Assembly (NCBI RefSeq): GCF_003589595.1
Contig: NW_020653200.1
Coordinates: forward strand, 2,091,751 to 2,155,750
Direction of reading: 5' to 3'
DNA length: 64,000 bases
From: Hyposmocoma kahamanoa
Lineage: Eukaryota; Arthropoda; Insecta; Lepidoptera; Cosmopterigidae
The notes beneath the pieces were generated by a model. It did no database searches and was not told the origin of the DNA. It saw nothing but the letters and a program-made list of their open reading frames with translations. The translations under genes and the position numbers were made by a program. Positions 39,301 through 46,049 of this stretch are shown here, piece after piece. Each line of letters opens with the position of its first letter. Position 1 is the first letter of the stretch.

Positions 39301-42059
39301 CATTTTGTCAAAAAATTTGTTGAGTATACTGCGTGATCCTAAAACAAATGCCGATCTGTCACTATTTTCCTTTTTTCCCGGGTGGATAAGCTATACAAGG
39401 AACTCACATCCTTTCCCATCACATTTTTGTTATTGTACAAGTACCCCGTCTCTTTGTACGACATCCTCGCCTCATCCACTCCCAAACCCAAACCCACAGA
39501 TTTTAATACGATTTTAAGGGTCGTATTCTAGAACTCTACTCAATGCTCAAGTCAGGATTTTAGTATGGTTTAAAGCACTCGAAATCATACTCAAGTCCCT
39601 GCCATTAGAGTCGTATTTCCAGTGCAATCCTGACTTGAGCATTGAGTAGAGTTCTAGAATACGACCCTCAGTCTTGTGGATACGTCTTGCATCAATGTCC
39701 TTTGTGAATAAACACAAAGAAAATTGATGATGCTGGATACATACATAACCAGCCACATCACATGGTTATAATTTGTCCTGCCTAATATACCTACTAACAT
39801 TTGTCTATATATTTTGTTTTCTGTCCCTTTCAGGTAATTCAACAGCTCTGCAGCTTTAAAATTTAATAAGAAAGTATTTTTTATATCACATTATGCTCTC
39901 ACAATGCTCACTAAAAAGCAGTCTGCAGAAAAGTGGAAAACTCGATACTGGTGAAATCTAAAGGGTAGCACCATTAAGCAAAAAGAAGAAGAAGGATAAG
40001 GTATAGAGTACCGTAAGAGAGAGATATTTTTTTAGTTTCATTTCTTTAAACATTATCTCGGTTTTGAGTTTTGTTACAAAAGTGCTTACTTTTACTTATT
40101 AAGACAATAAAACATTATTGACCATATAAATGTTCTTGAGAATGATAATTGCGAAGATAGAAGACCAAGAATAGCGTATAGTAAACAGATCAAGAGAAAG
40201 ATCAAAATGAGCAGCTATAAAAAGGTCGAAGAATTGGCTATGAACCGTGAGTGGAGTAGACTAGAGACAATTACAACGACAAGAGCCTGGCTCTTAAATC
40301 GGATGAATAATGAAATGTTGTGATGTTACTTTGTCAAACCTGCACTTGAAACCTTCGAAAATTGTCATCTATTACCATGGGCCTATTATCACTCACGCCT
40401 TACATTTTAGATAAATAAAAATTACATTAATTTGATAAGTGCTACAATAAATCTTATTAATCACTATACACAATACTCAAAAAACAATGACCAGTCATGT
40501 ACATTCCTATACAAGAACCATATGCATTTTCACAAGCGTATGTAATTACAGAGTGCAGCTATATACTTGCTTCTTTATGTATGATTTGTACGTTGCAAAT
40601 GCATCAATGAACTAAGATTGGAATCGATACGACGTCGAGTCCCTTAGTCACTGTTTACGAGATCACAAAAGTATTTTTATAAAACTTGTTCTGAGTCATA
40701 GTGGTACAGGCATCCGTACAAGTTGAGCAACATTCTTGGCAATGCTACTTTAGGGTTGTTAGATGTCTTGAGAGATACGGTACAAATAGGAGTGGTAAAC
40801 TGTATTGTTAGGCGCTTTGTATGAACACTCCCTGTTAATTACCGTTTGATGTCATGCTTACAAGGGCTAGGGCTTGGTTAATATTTAAGGTAACTTTTTC
40901 CTATGTACAGAGTAGTAACAGTAGTACCTGTTATCGCTTCAGTTTTTAACTTCTACTCGTAATAAAGCGGATTGCAATACCGTCGTCAATATGATAATTT
41001 TGGACTATTTTACTCTACACTATACGAAATTTCGTCGATAAATCAACGGTATAAGTGCGCAGTCACGGCACGATACAGCAACGTGGCTATGGCATCGAGC
41101 CAAAGCGCACATTCACAGATTGCAGCTTACCACCTGTTTTGTTGTGGAACCACATCTGAACTCGGCAATTTACGACTCAGTTGGCGTTTTTATTACTTTA
41201 AGAACATTATGGACAATTAGACGGGTAATGGTCTGGTCGTATCTGTTGCAGAGACGATGTTTAATAAAGGCTGCGCTTACGCAAGTATATAGTTTGGAAA
41301 GCCTCGACGTTGTGGCATGACGATCTTCGTAGAATTGTAGGTAGAGACTGGACAAGTGCAGATAAAAATCGGGCTCTGGGGGTGTACTACCATTCTCCGT
41401 CCGTCATTCGTCCGAAGCAATTACTGTCAAATAAGTACTACTCGACCAAACAAAAAAACAATGTCAAGTATGAACGTTTATTCGCAAGCGTGTTTTGATT
41501 TCGTCGAGTATTACTTATTTGAAAGTAATTGTTTTGGATTGAGAACGCGAGTAGACCCCCAATAGAGAGCAGTTTACATATAGTGTGGACTGATACATAA
41601 TTACGAGGTTCCGATCGATGATGCGATGTATACAGCGAATCGGCAGTGTAACTTTTAAATCGCAAAGATAGGCAAAAAATCCTTACACTCGCTATTGTGA
41701 ATTCATTATATTAAATGTCTTCAACAATATTTTCTAACATTAAAGGATTATGAGTACTGTTTTTGCAGAAATTCGCCGCACGAGGTAAAAGCGCAGCAGG
41801 GAGTTACATACGTGCAGCCTGGTTTAAGTTTTAACTAAGATTAACATTGCAGTTGGGGCTGGTTTCACACAAAAGCCTTTACCTTGAGTTTAGGGTAGAA
41901 GTCTGGCAGTCTATTGGGCTTCAAGTTCAGTGTGTTGCATATCTCGCGGTGCAGCGCCAATATCTGCTTCATGGTGCCAGCTGAGCAGAAGTGGTCGAAC
42001 ATCTCCGCCGCCAGCGCGCACTCCGGCGGCGTCGGTTCTACGCGACCGCCCCGATTCAT
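6352..42059 (-). CDS. Mical: MICAL: FAD monooxygenase / CH / LIM / bMERB protein (whole gene, 26 exons)
   Basis: Gene-level entry; the exons are listed separately. MICALs are cytosolic flavoenzymes that oxidise methionines of F-actin and disassemble filaments downstream of plexin signalling. All 26 exons were joined by eye: each intron has GT..AG ends and every phase agrees, giving 6,897 nt and 2,298 residues. Seen in order: FAD fold with GAGPCG (about residues 99-104), GADGKRN (227-233) and [11 protein letters not shown] (from 402); a divergent CH domain (about 517-619); a Ser/Arg-rich linker; LIM ligands C1237, C1240, H1258, C1261, C1264, C1267, C1287, H1290; a 713-residue acidic and proline-rich exon; and a short bMERB-like end (about 2204-2298). 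The LIM and catalytic parts resemble Drosophila Mical very closely. The start is the first ATG of exon 1, and an acceptor just upstream means the 5' UTR is spliced. The exon count in the tail is the least certain part. Confidence 0.97.
6952..7036 (-). CDS. Mical: Mical exon 25 (bMERB-like last helix)
   Basis: [20 protein letters not shown] then QALMAAD, resembling the last bMERB helix (E-M-L-x-V-V-E-x-R-D-x-L in other MICALs). Acceptor TTTGCAG|CG, donor GACAG|GTATGC, phase 1 in and 2 out. Confidence 0.82.
7709..7876 (-). CDS. Mical: Mical exon 24 (bMERB-like helix)
   Basis: 55 full codons: [20 protein letters not shown] then VAQRRARDD and [17 protein letters not shown]. The W-F-x-x-x-W-x-x-L-V pattern resembles the middle of the MICAL bMERB (Rab-binding) coiled domain (LLQEWF...LV). 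Acceptor GCTACAG|CC, donor TCGG|GTAAGT, phase 1 on both sides. Confidence 0.83.
8226..8358 (-). CDS. Mical: Mical exon 23 (Pro-rich linker)
   Basis: 44 codons plus 1 nt: [20 protein letters not shown] then [13 protein letters not shown], a proline-rich linker. The acceptor GCGCGCAG|GAG has a poor pyrimidine tract, but other nearby AGs give stops in frame. Donor TTGCCAG|GTATGA, phase 0 in and 1 out, which joins exon 24 correctly. Confidence 0.75.
9963..9992 (-). CDS. Mical: candidate Mical microexon, 30 nt
   Basis: Ten codons reading [10 protein letters not shown] lie between a good acceptor (AATTTTCAG) and donor (GTAAGC) inside the 2.4-kb intron between exons 22 and 23. It is phase 0 on both sides and so can be included or skipped without changing frame. 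It is GC-richer than the flanking intron. I have no homologue alignment in hand, so this is a sequence-based proposal; it is not counted in the 2,298 residues. Confidence 0.5.
10768..12906 (-). CDS. Mical: Mical exon 22 (713-codon disordered acidic and Pro-rich exon)
   Basis: One open exon of 2,139 nt. It starts [20 protein letters not shown], runs through acidic, Ser/Thr-rich sequence without a recognisable fold, and ends with poly-proline tracts ([20 protein letters not shown]), candidate profilin, EVH1 or SH3 ligands, then [20 protein letters not shown]. Acceptor AAACAG|GTG, donor CAAAAG|GTAAAT, phase 0. Insect MICALs carry very long disordered segments here. The plus-strand ORFs inside it are shadows of its biased composition. 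Confidence 0.93.
12907..14232. other. Mical: Mical intron 21, no feature seen
   Basis: AT-rich intron between exons 21 and 22. Apart from short AT-rich low-complexity stretches near 13340-13560, no repeat family or exon was recognised. Confidence 0.6.
14233..14339 (-). CDS. Mical: Mical exon 21 (basic linker)
   Basis: Split Gly codon, then [20 protein letters not shown] and [15 protein letters not shown], matching the RELRRQEVR-like segment of fly Mical. Acceptor GATCACAG|GT, donor AGCGAG|GTACCT, phase 1 in and 0 out. The 119-codon ORF over the same DNA (13980-14339) is in a different frame and is rejected. The preceding 5.2-kb intron carries the nested transposons. Confidence 0.88.
15899..17513 (+). 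pseudogene. Harbinger Myb/SANT-like DNA-binding protein, apparently frameshifted
   Basis: Exon 1, 15899-15940 ([14 protein letters not shown]). Exon 2, 16042-16151 ([20 protein letters not shown], then KKVAAWHDL). Exon 3 from 16236 ([18 protein letters not shown]). Together these are a Myb/SANT-like trihelix, the partner that carries the transposase into the nucleus in this superfamily. Splice phases agree through exon 3. At a run of ten A (16310-16319) the frame shifts: downstream text such as [20 protein letters not shown] is readable only in another frame. Later exons near 16890-16975 and 17338-17513 encode a Lys-rich then coiled-coil tail ending [12 protein letters not shown]. The shift may be a mutation or a homopolymer sequencing error. 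Confidence 0.75.
17538..18782 (-). CDS. Harbinger (HARBI1-like) DDE transposase, three exons, apparently intact
   Basis: Exon 1 18519-18782, exon 2 18141-18422, exon 3 17538-18035; all junctions phase 0, 347 residues. The first intron starts GAG|GCAAGT, a GC-AG intron; the second is GT-AG. Catalytic residues are readable: D153 in [12 protein letters not shown]229 in [15 protein letters not shown]265 in [17 protein letters not shown]. An N-terminal helical region ([20 protein letters not shown]) and [19 protein letters not shown] precede them, as in the family. Length is normal for Harbinger transposases. An upstream in-frame ATG at 18863 exists, but MQALQSL at 18782 is the likelier start. No stop or frameshift seen. 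Confidence 0.88.
19497..19666 (-). CDS. Mical: Mical exon 20 (acidic linker)
   Basis: Split Ser codon, then [20 protein letters not shown] and [18 protein letters not shown]. Very acidic and Ser-rich, like the casein-kinase-type linker after the LIM domain in fly Mical. Acceptor TTGCCCAG|T, donor GACGACG|GTGATT, phase 2 in and 1 out. Confidence 0.9.
20004..20243 (-). CDS. Mical: Mical exon 19 (LIM domain end plus Pro/acidic linker)
   Basis: The shared Gly codon is followed by [16 protein letters not shown]: the last two LIM ligands, C and H, lie 19 residues after the final Cys of exon 18, inside the family range. Next come a His/Pro-rich stretch and [14 protein letters not shown], matching the conserved D-E-x-E-W-x-x-R-N-F-L block after the insect LIM domain. 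Acceptor ACTACAG|C, donor CTTAG|GTGCGT, phase 2. Confidence 0.95.
20455..20575 (+). mobile_element. SINE fragment
   Basis: Shares the block around ATGGCACCCGCGA and GTTTCCCTAG with the better preserved SINE at 27448-27645. The tRNA-like head is missing. Confidence 0.6.
21177..21450 (+). repeat. dispersed repeat, copy 1 of 3
   Basis: Starts GTGACGGGACG and ends near the CTCCACTGCTACTA block; contains ATCTGAGGGGCACTGCCACT and CACCCTGAGACATAAG. Clearly similar to 52484-52775 and 63551-63815. Family unknown to me; non-coding. Confidence 0.85.
21803..21954 (-). CDS. Mical: Mical exon 18 (LIM domain, first half)
   Basis: 50 codons plus 2 nt: [15 protein letters not shown], then [18 protein letters not shown]. 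It supplies six zinc ligands (C-x2-C-x17-H-x2-C, then C-x2-C). Acceptor GCGCAG|AAG, donor CCTGG|GTACGA, phase 2. The plus-strand ORF at 21774-21974 is its antisense shadow. Confidence 0.96.
22103..22171 (-). CDS. Mical: Mical exon 17 (pre-LIM linker)
   Basis: 23 codons: [20 protein letters not shown] then KDE, matching the short Lys-rich stretch before the LIM domain in fly Mical. Acceptor TGTACAG|GTT, donor GACGAG|GTGAGA, phase 0. Confidence 0.92.
22326..22457 (-). CDS. Mical: Mical exon 16 (pre-LIM linker)
   Basis: 44 codons: [20 protein letters not shown] then [20 protein letters not shown], continuing the charged helical linker. Acceptor TTCTCAG|TTT, donor AAGAAG|GTACTG, phase 0. Confidence 0.92.
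22752..22889 (-). CDS. Mical: Mical exon 15 (pre-LIM helical linker)
   Basis: 46 codons: [20 protein letters not shown] and [10 protein letters not shown], a charged helical motif conserved in insect MICAL (DLMR-x-I/V-G-K-I-x-x-x-DWN). Acceptor CGTTCAG|GAT, donor GAACAG|GTTATT, phase 0. Confidence 0.95.
23059..23184 (-). CDS. Mical: Mical exon 14 (Gly-rich linker)
   Basis: 42 codons: [20 protein letters not shown] then [10 protein letters not shown] and PRQPTKPK. Acceptor ATCTAG|GAG, donor CCCAAG|GTACTA, phase 0. Low-complexity glycine run; possibly a skippable cassette because both phases are 0. Confidence 0.85.
23775..25051 (-). CDS. Mical: Mical exon 13 (long Ser/Arg-rich linker exon)
   Basis: 1,277 nt encoding 425 full codons. 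The first part holds [21 protein letters not shown] Ser-rich region follows with five R-[SC]-x-S-[IT]-[DE] sites (24357-24515), then three diverged repeats of the form A-x-R-x-x-R-[VM] (23985-24281), and finally [20 protein letters not shown], which matches the pre-LIM coiled region of insect MICAL. Mostly predicted disordered. Acceptor GAAACAG|AC, donor CATTAT|GTGAGC, phase 1 in and 0 out. Plus-strand ORFs within 23800-24723 are antisense shadows. Confidence 0.94.
25218..25287 (-). CDS. Mical: Mical exon 12 (linker)
   Basis: 70 nt: [20 protein letters not shown] then MYS, a polar linker after the CH domain. Called from strong splice sites (ATTACAG|ATC, TCTA|GTGAGT) and phase agreement with both neighbours; no domain. 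Confidence 0.85.
25566..25702 (-). CDS. Mical: Mical exon 11 (CH domain, second part)
   Basis: 45 codons: [20 protein letters not shown] and [19 protein letters not shown], the last CH helices followed by a short linker. Acceptor AAAACAG|GC, donor GAACAG|GTAGTC, phase 1 in and 0 out. Confidence 0.92.
26115..26288 (-). CDS. Mical: Mical exon 10 (CH domain, first part)
   Basis: 57 full codons. [11 protein letters not shown] and [13 protein letters not shown] match the first helices of the MICAL calponin-homology domain, but the middle is Ala-rich and diverged. Acceptor TTTACAG|AA, donor GAGTTTG|GTAAGT, phase 1 on both sides. Much GC-richer than its introns. Confidence 0.9.
27123..27350 (+). 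repeat. dispersed repeat (uninterrupted copy)
   Basis: Begins GTAAGGTGGTGGCGC, includes ATTTAGGACAAATTTTCTAT and short tandem units of the type CCAATAAT..CAGTAA read on the other strand. The inverted copy at 60236-60866 contains an extra element in the middle, so this copy shows the empty state. Confidence 0.75.
27448..27645 (+). mobile_element. tRNA-derived SINE
   Basis: A-box-like TGGTCGAACGG and B-box GGTTCGATTCC with 30-35 bp spacing form the tRNA-like head. A body with GTGTAATTTGTGG and CACCCGCGACACAGGG follows, then an ATT-rich tail. A diverged copy lies in the opposite direction at 57377-57593. Sits in the Mical intron between exons 9 and 10. Confidence 0.85.
27943..28119 (-). CDS. 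Mical: Mical exon 9 (end of monooxygenase domain)
   Basis: Begins after a split Ala codon with [20 protein letters not shown] and [12 protein letters not shown], the conserved end of the hydroxylase domain, then an acidic stretch and the basic run AARKRRR that leads to the CH domain. Acceptor TATTCAG|CT, donor CGAAGAG|GTTCGT, phase 1 on both sides. Confidence 0.95.
28393..28988. mobile_element. long foldback (MITE-like) element in a Mical intron
   Basis: Three pairs of inverted arms nest around one centre: GGTCGGAAAAAGGTGTTC (28393-28410 / 28971-28988, exact 18 bp), ACAAGGAG..GTTGTTAAAA (28427-28453 / 28907-28932) and a 25-bp exact arm containing GCGTCATTTATATAGC (28741-28765 / 28839-28863). 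About 210 bp on the left side is not matched on the right. Its right end is within about 30 bp of the exon 8 donor. Confidence 0.85.
29016..29220 (-). CDS. Mical: Mical exon 8 (FAD domain, GD motif)
   Basis: Encodes 68 codons plus 1 nt with [20 protein letters not shown], the GD motif that closes over the flavin, then the helix ending [10 protein letters not shown]. Acceptor TTCGTCAG|GTA, donor CTCCTAG|GTCAGA, phase 1. The donor lies only about 27 bp from the 18-bp arm of a foldback element that ends at about 28998. Confidence 0.97.
29504..29701 (-). CDS. Mical: Mical exon 7 (FAD domain)
   Basis: Encodes 66 residues from [15 protein letters not shown] to [15 protein letters not shown]. The [19 protein letters not shown] block is conserved. 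Acceptor TCAACAG|GAC, donor AGTATG|GTTAGT, phase 0. Confidence 0.96.
30464..30525 (+). repeat. 31-bp tandem duplication
   Basis: Two exact back-to-back copies of a 31-bp unit containing ATCATAGAAGCGTGGCTTGT, just upstream of the Tc1 relic. Confidence 0.92.
30633..31480 (+). pseudogene. Tc1-type transposase relic
   Basis: N-terminal paired-type helix segment ([20 protein letters not shown]), then after stops and frameshifts the catalytic core: [51 protein letters not shown], and finally [10 protein letters not shown] broken by a stop. These are typical of Tc1/mariner transposases. The expected DES around the first catalytic Asp reads DNS. Several disruptions make it dead. It lies antisense in the Mical intron between exons 6 and 7; the terminal inverted repeats were not found. 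Confidence 0.85.
32675..32845 (-). CDS. Mical: Mical exon 6 (FAD domain)
   Basis: Encodes 57 residues: [20 protein letters not shown] and [20 protein letters not shown], signature blocks of MICAL hydroxylases around the substrate and NADPH pocket. Acceptor TCAACAG|GTG, donor TTACAG|GTCAGT, phase 0. Confidence 0.97.
33015..33870 (-). pseudogene. LINE reverse-transcriptase C-terminal fragment
   Basis: Two overlapping frames: [19 protein letters not shown] and [20 protein letters not shown], then after a frameshift [20 protein letters not shown] and [17 protein letters not shown]. These are the post-RT 'R-S-x-L-E-Y-A-S-x-V-W-N-P' region of jockey/CR1-like LINEs. An ATTT-rich tail lies at the 3' end near 33018. 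5' truncated, inside the Mical intron between exons 5 and 6. Confidence 0.83.
34069..34256 (-). CDS. Mical: Mical exon 5 (FAD domain, DG motif)
   Basis: The split codon joins to threonine, then [20 protein letters not shown] and GADGKRN, the DG motif that contacts FAD and NADPH, followed by [19 protein letters not shown]. Acceptor GTGTCAG|CG, donor GCATCG|GTTAGT, phase 1 in and 0 out. The plus-strand ORF at 34085-34384 is its antisense shadow. Confidence 0.96.
34840..34924 (-). CDS. Mical: Mical exon 4 (FAD domain)
   Basis: Short exon of 28 codons plus 1 nt: [17 protein letters not shown] continues the monooxygenase domain. Acceptor TTCTAG|GTG, donor GAAA|GTATGT, phase 1. It is too short to stand out by ORF length and was found by homology and phase. 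Confidence 0.94.
35186..35353 (-). CDS. Mical: Mical exon 3 (FAD domain)
   Basis: Encodes 56 residues with [20 protein letters not shown] and [15 protein letters not shown], near-invariant blocks of the MICAL hydroxylase fold. It completes the beta-strand whose acidic residue (E of VIEKRD) binds the FAD ribose. Acceptor TTTTCAG|GTG, donor CTCAAG|GTGAGA, phase 0. Confidence 0.97.
35695..35871 (-). CDS. Mical: Mical exon 2 (FAD-binding GxGxxG)
   Basis: Encodes 59 residues including W-K-A-Q-A-L-F and the dinucleotide-binding motif [11 protein letters not shown], which holds the ADP part of FAD. Acceptor TCAATAG|ACG, donor AAAGTG|GTAAGA, phase 0 on both sides. Confidence 0.96.
36915..37014. other. 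assembly gap (100 N)
   Basis: Exactly 100 N, the usual placeholder for a gap of unknown size, in Mical intron 1. A 96-codon frame spanning the gap is meaningless. Confidence 0.99.
37083..37450 (+). repeat. dispersed repeat with ACCGACT..AGGTCGGT ends, copy 1
   Basis: Starts AACCGACTCCAAAAAAAGGA, contains GAGGTTCTCAATTCGACTG and ends GAGGTCGGTTTTT. Ends are short inverted repeats. Related copies at 37975-38265 (inverted), 55770-56375 and 60633-60806 (inverted). Repeats of this look are common in lepidopteran genomes (general recollection, not checked). Confidence 0.75.
37975..38265 (-). repeat. dispersed repeat with ACCGAC ends, copy 2 (inverted)
   Basis: Starts AAAACCGACCTCAAAAG and ends with AGAACCTCCTACTTTC and GTCGGTTAATAA, the reverse orientation of 37083-37450. 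The two together make a large imperfect inverted pair. Confidence 0.72.
39517..39668. mobile_element. 152-bp hairpin MITE with perfect 43-bp arms
   Basis: Arms 39517-39559 and 39626-39668 are exact reverse complements, beginning AGGGTCGTATTCTAGAACTC. The same family forms a larger composite at 52954-53349. In Mical intron 1. Identical arms suggest a recent insertion or correction between arms. Confidence 0.93.
41373..41570. mobile_element. MITE-like inverted repeat
   Basis: Left arm GCTCTGGGGGTGTACTAC followed by AATTACTGTCAAATAAGTAC; the right arm is its imperfect reverse complement ending near 41570. About 60 bp of unpaired centre. Located 0.3 kb downstream of the exon 1 donor. Confidence 0.7.
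41883..42059 (-). CDS. Mical: Mical exon 1 (start codon, FAD domain N-terminus)
   Basis: Encodes 59 residues beginning MNRGGRVEP and ending FYPKLK, the helical lead-in to the monooxygenase domain ([15 protein letters not shown] is typical of insect MICAL). ATG is at 42059 with a purine at -3. The acceptor AG at 42079-42080 precedes 19 nt of probable 5' UTR (42060-42078) that has no in-frame stop, so an upstream coding exon is not excluded. Donor AAG|GTAAAG, phase 0. Confidence 0.93.
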
Positions 42060-42819
42060 CTCCGAGGGAGGGAAAGGGCTGCCAAAGAAAAACAAACATT
42101 GTGAATACTCAATTACTACATTTACTCCATTAACTGCATTCCTCACCATTGACGACTAAATTTATGGTTTTACCTGCTGCTCCTAATTCATTTAACCAAA
42201 TAAGCAACTAGGAACAATATTGTGCAAGTATAGAGAATTTCAGATCAAATATCAGAATTTATATTAAAAGAAAAAAAACTATTTTTATAGTACAAAATAT
42301 ACAGTAATTAACAATAATGTTCCTGAGTTACCCTTTACTATCTAGTAACGTGACTTGACGTGACTTGAATGAGACAAATTAAACAAGGGCTTCTTCTCAA
42401 CGGCGCGGTTAATCAAAATTAAGTATGTCACGCGATCTCCGGAAGCCGTAATTGAAATGACGTCATCAAGGTAATCATCCATTGACGCGACGGTGTTATA
42501 TCTCTATTACAGTGTACGGTCACAATGCGCAATGCAATGCTACTAACTAGTTAATCAGCCCGGATGTAATAAGAAGCGAATAAGATACCAGCACGAGAGA
42601 TAACAATACTTTCGTCGTTGATATTTTGCACGGAACAGGATTCAGTTCTAAAACTACAGAAGAAGTTTTATTTTATATACACATTCTGAAATTATGGAAT
42701 GTTGGTCGTGTTTTTAAATTATAAGTCCATTCACTGTCTAAGTTTCAGAACCATACATGCCCGAATTAACGCGATACCTAAATACATAATAAACATTTAT
42801 TTCAAATAAATAAGCACGT

Positions 42820-43912
42820 AATAAGTTGTGCTGAAGCACATAAACAGTCCGCGTACCAAGCTTGGGCAGATGCTCGACTACACAAAGCTCCGAGCATTCG
42901 GAATTTGAAGAAAGCTTTTAATAAGGCCGCCAAGAAGTGCAAAATCGTGTTACATAGGGCCAAGTTCGATCACGTGCGCCGCATAGGGGCCAAGCTTGCC
43001 TCTTATCCAGCAGGCAGCAAATCCTTTTGGTCCCTGGCCAAAGCGGTCGAATCTAACTTTTGTCGCCCATCTTTGCCACCTCTGCTGAGGCCGGATGGCT
43101 CACTGGCTCATACTGCGGAAAACAAGGCGAATCTTTTTGCCTCACTCTTTGCAGAGAGTTCGCGTCTGGATGCCGCAGAGAACCTACCACCTACCTTACC
43201 TCAGGCTGGCTGCATCATGGCGCCAGATCGCATACGTCAAAAAGAGGTACTTCGAATTCTGTGGAATACCTTGAATCCATGACCAAAAATGCAGCAAAGA
43301 AGCTTGGCATCCTTTTCCTGAAAGGATGCCTGAGGCGTTACTATACACCAGGACAGTTGCTTCAGCTGTACCAAGCGCAAGCCCGGTCGTGCTTGGAGTA
43401 CTGCTGCCACCTTTGGGATGGCTCTGCTACATACCAACTGGCCACTTTGGATTCAATTGACAACCGTGTCAAGAGGCTTATGGATGACTCGGAATTAGTG
43501 GAAGCGAAGCTGCAGAGCCTTGAACACCGCCGTAAAGTTGCCTGCTTATCGGTATTTTATAGGATATATCACGGAGAGTGTGCGATTGAATTACACGATT
43601 TAATTCCGCCTTCCCCTTTCCATCACCGGGGCACTAGGCGTAGGCTTGGGTTTCACTCCTATATTGTGGATATTCCAAAGATTCGCACGAAGCGTTATGC
43701 TTCCACAGTTATATGGCGAAAGGCTATGGAGTGGAATTCCCTACCTGCAGACTTGTTCCCTGAACGTTATAACTTGGACCTTTTCAAGGCGAGAGTGAAT
43801 AGGCATTGTTTAGGTGTGCATGCTCCATCGTCGACCTCATCGTCACTTTCCATCAGGTGAGATGGAGGTCAAATGCGAACTTGTATTTTATAAAAAAAAG
43901 AAAAAAAAAGGC
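42820..43912 (+). pseudogene. jockey-like LINE ORF2 with the RT core deleted
   Basis: Frame 1 (to 43282) reads AEAHKQSAYQAW, then AKKCKIVLHRAKFDHVRRIG, SKSFWSLAKAVESNF, LPPLLRPDGSLAHTAENKAN: the EN-to-RT connector. It stops at LRILWNTLNP, where the first RT motif should start. About 50 bp later the frame resumes at MTKNAAKKLGILFLKGCLRR, then YQAQARSCLEYCCHLWDGSA: the post-RT region. The whole finger/palm core, including the catalytic Asp pair, is missing. An A-rich 3' end at 43885-43912. Internal deletion makes it non-functional. Confidence 0.85.
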
Positions 43913-46049
43913 ACATCTCTGGGTTTCAAAACGACCACAAATTTGTACACAAATCACGGTGAATTTAATGAATGTTTAATTTGGTGAAATTTGCGTAGCG
44001 AGTTGTTTTCAGTATTTACGAAACAAATTCTAGTCCCGATAAATTCTCCAAACTAGCGAATTGCATGTTTAACCAATTCGCTGACCAATACATTATTGGT
44101 ATAGTAATTGTAACAACGCATAGGAGCCCTCCAACTTCCACCGCTAAAATCTGATGAAAAAATGTAGCAACCTGTAAAAAACCTGTAGGTACATATATCT
44201 ATACATATGTAGATATGTGTAGATGTGTAGACTAAACCTAAAACAAACACAAAACAACCACACCCAAATGGGTAATTTCATAAAAACAGTATCAGGAAGT
44301 CAAGCTTGCTTGCGTGCAAGACTTTCCTTGGCAAATATGTGTTTCTGCCAAAAATAAAACGTCAACTCAGGGTGAGACTAACTTTTGTGAAACTTTTTAA
44401 CTTTAAACAAGAGATCGTAAATAAAAGTACGTAATTTTAGTTTTATCTGCACTTCATACTAACTAAGAAAGAAAACTAAAAAAGATTGTAAAAAGAAGGA
44501 AAATTTATATCTATTTCACTGCCACAAACGGTACGACACAAGAAAAAAGAAAGAAAAAAAGAGATAAGACCATCAGAACATCCATACTTTCAAGACACAA
44601 ATAAATAATAACAAAACAAAATCGCAAACAAATCATAATTTAAATTAAAACAAACATATTTGTTGGAAAAAGCAATGCGTTCCCCGCGTAAGACCCTCAG
44701 CTAGGTCACTGAACTACATACGCAAGCATACTATTTCTATTACACTCAAAAAGTGTCTGGTAGATTTACTGAAAAGGTGTTATAGACGCACTCGTGACAA
44801 AATTTAATACAAAATGACACGTATTTGATTTGTAACTACGAGAATCACGATGCTAACGCTACGTGTTTCAATATAACTAACTAAAAAAGCGTAAAATTCG
44901 GGATCCGTAGTCACTGTAGCGACATTTGGCTATTATTTTAGCAAGCATGATAAATAAATAACATTTACGTATTATTTAAAAGGAGTTAGAACGATACCTA
45001 TTTAAAAGTCGAATTTAAAAGTAATAACCCTGTAAACGCAATACTCGTAAAATTGTAAATTTATAAACGAAAATGCAAAGTATATTTGCAAAACCCAGCA
45101 AACACGTACATATATAACTAGTTAATGCTTGGTTTACGTGCACACGCATGTGTACGCAAATACGCTACCCCAAGTGTATTGCTGAAGTAACCAATTACGA
45201 CGCAATGCTCCGAGAATGATTCAAATCAATATACAGCAATAAGTAGCACACGAGAAATGAATAGCATTGGAAGCAATTGAATAGAATTACGCCTCTGGAA
45301 CTCTCAAAATAATATGAATGAAACTTTTTTGTCATATCTTTCACGCATCATTGTCAAGTCATTATACGTCCCTTTGCCGAGCACTGGACTCTTTCTTCGC
45401 GGCCAGCTGAGATATTAGTAATAAATGTACCAACTTAACTAAAATTTAAAGTATATGCCGCCACAGGCATTAGAAGTTCTCGCGGTACCACTGCTCTAAT
45501 CATAAAAAAGGAACAACAATACGTACTTTAGGATTGCATAAGATGCAACACATAGCAAACATTATTTGGTCACGATACGAAACGTCGATGTTAATGAGTT
45601 TTCAGGGCAATCGAGGGTAATTTGCAGAAGCACGACTTGTTTTAATATAGTTAATTGTAACCGGGTGTGTCGTATTCACCTTAATTGGATTGTACATTAG
45701 ACATCCCGTTACAGAAAAAAAAACAACGTCATTGAACTATGTCTCTTGAGTTTTTCTTGCTAGCTTGCGTGACGTCACAGTAAATTAAAATCGTATTTCC
45801 CGTCTCAGAACACAACAACTCAGTAGGAAAACTGGGGTGAAATAGTTAAAAGGCTATTCATGTCTACCCACCCCCTTGGCCTCCCCTCGAAGTCACAAGA
45901 ATATGAAAGAAAATACTTTTAGTTTTGCGTGGGGCAATTTACTGAGACTGATCTTCTAGGAGGAATATTAAACAGCTTTCGACGACTAGCTAGGTTTTGT
46001 AGGCATAATCAGGTTTACCATCTCGGGATAAAGAAAGAAAGAAAAAAGA

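Larger units (their letters stand above)
35872..41882. other. Mical: Mical intron 1 (remaining sequence)
   Basis: 6-kb intron; besides the gap and the repeats listed separately, no exon or RNA gene was recognised. Several short 'cca-ctg-ctgg' repeat scraps (near 37705 and 39170) are seen. Confidence 0.6.

Noticed and set aside
44053..44250. 65-codon minus ORF and similar small ORFs across 44-64 kb
   Set aside because: AT-rich chance frames without homology, splice context or codon bias.
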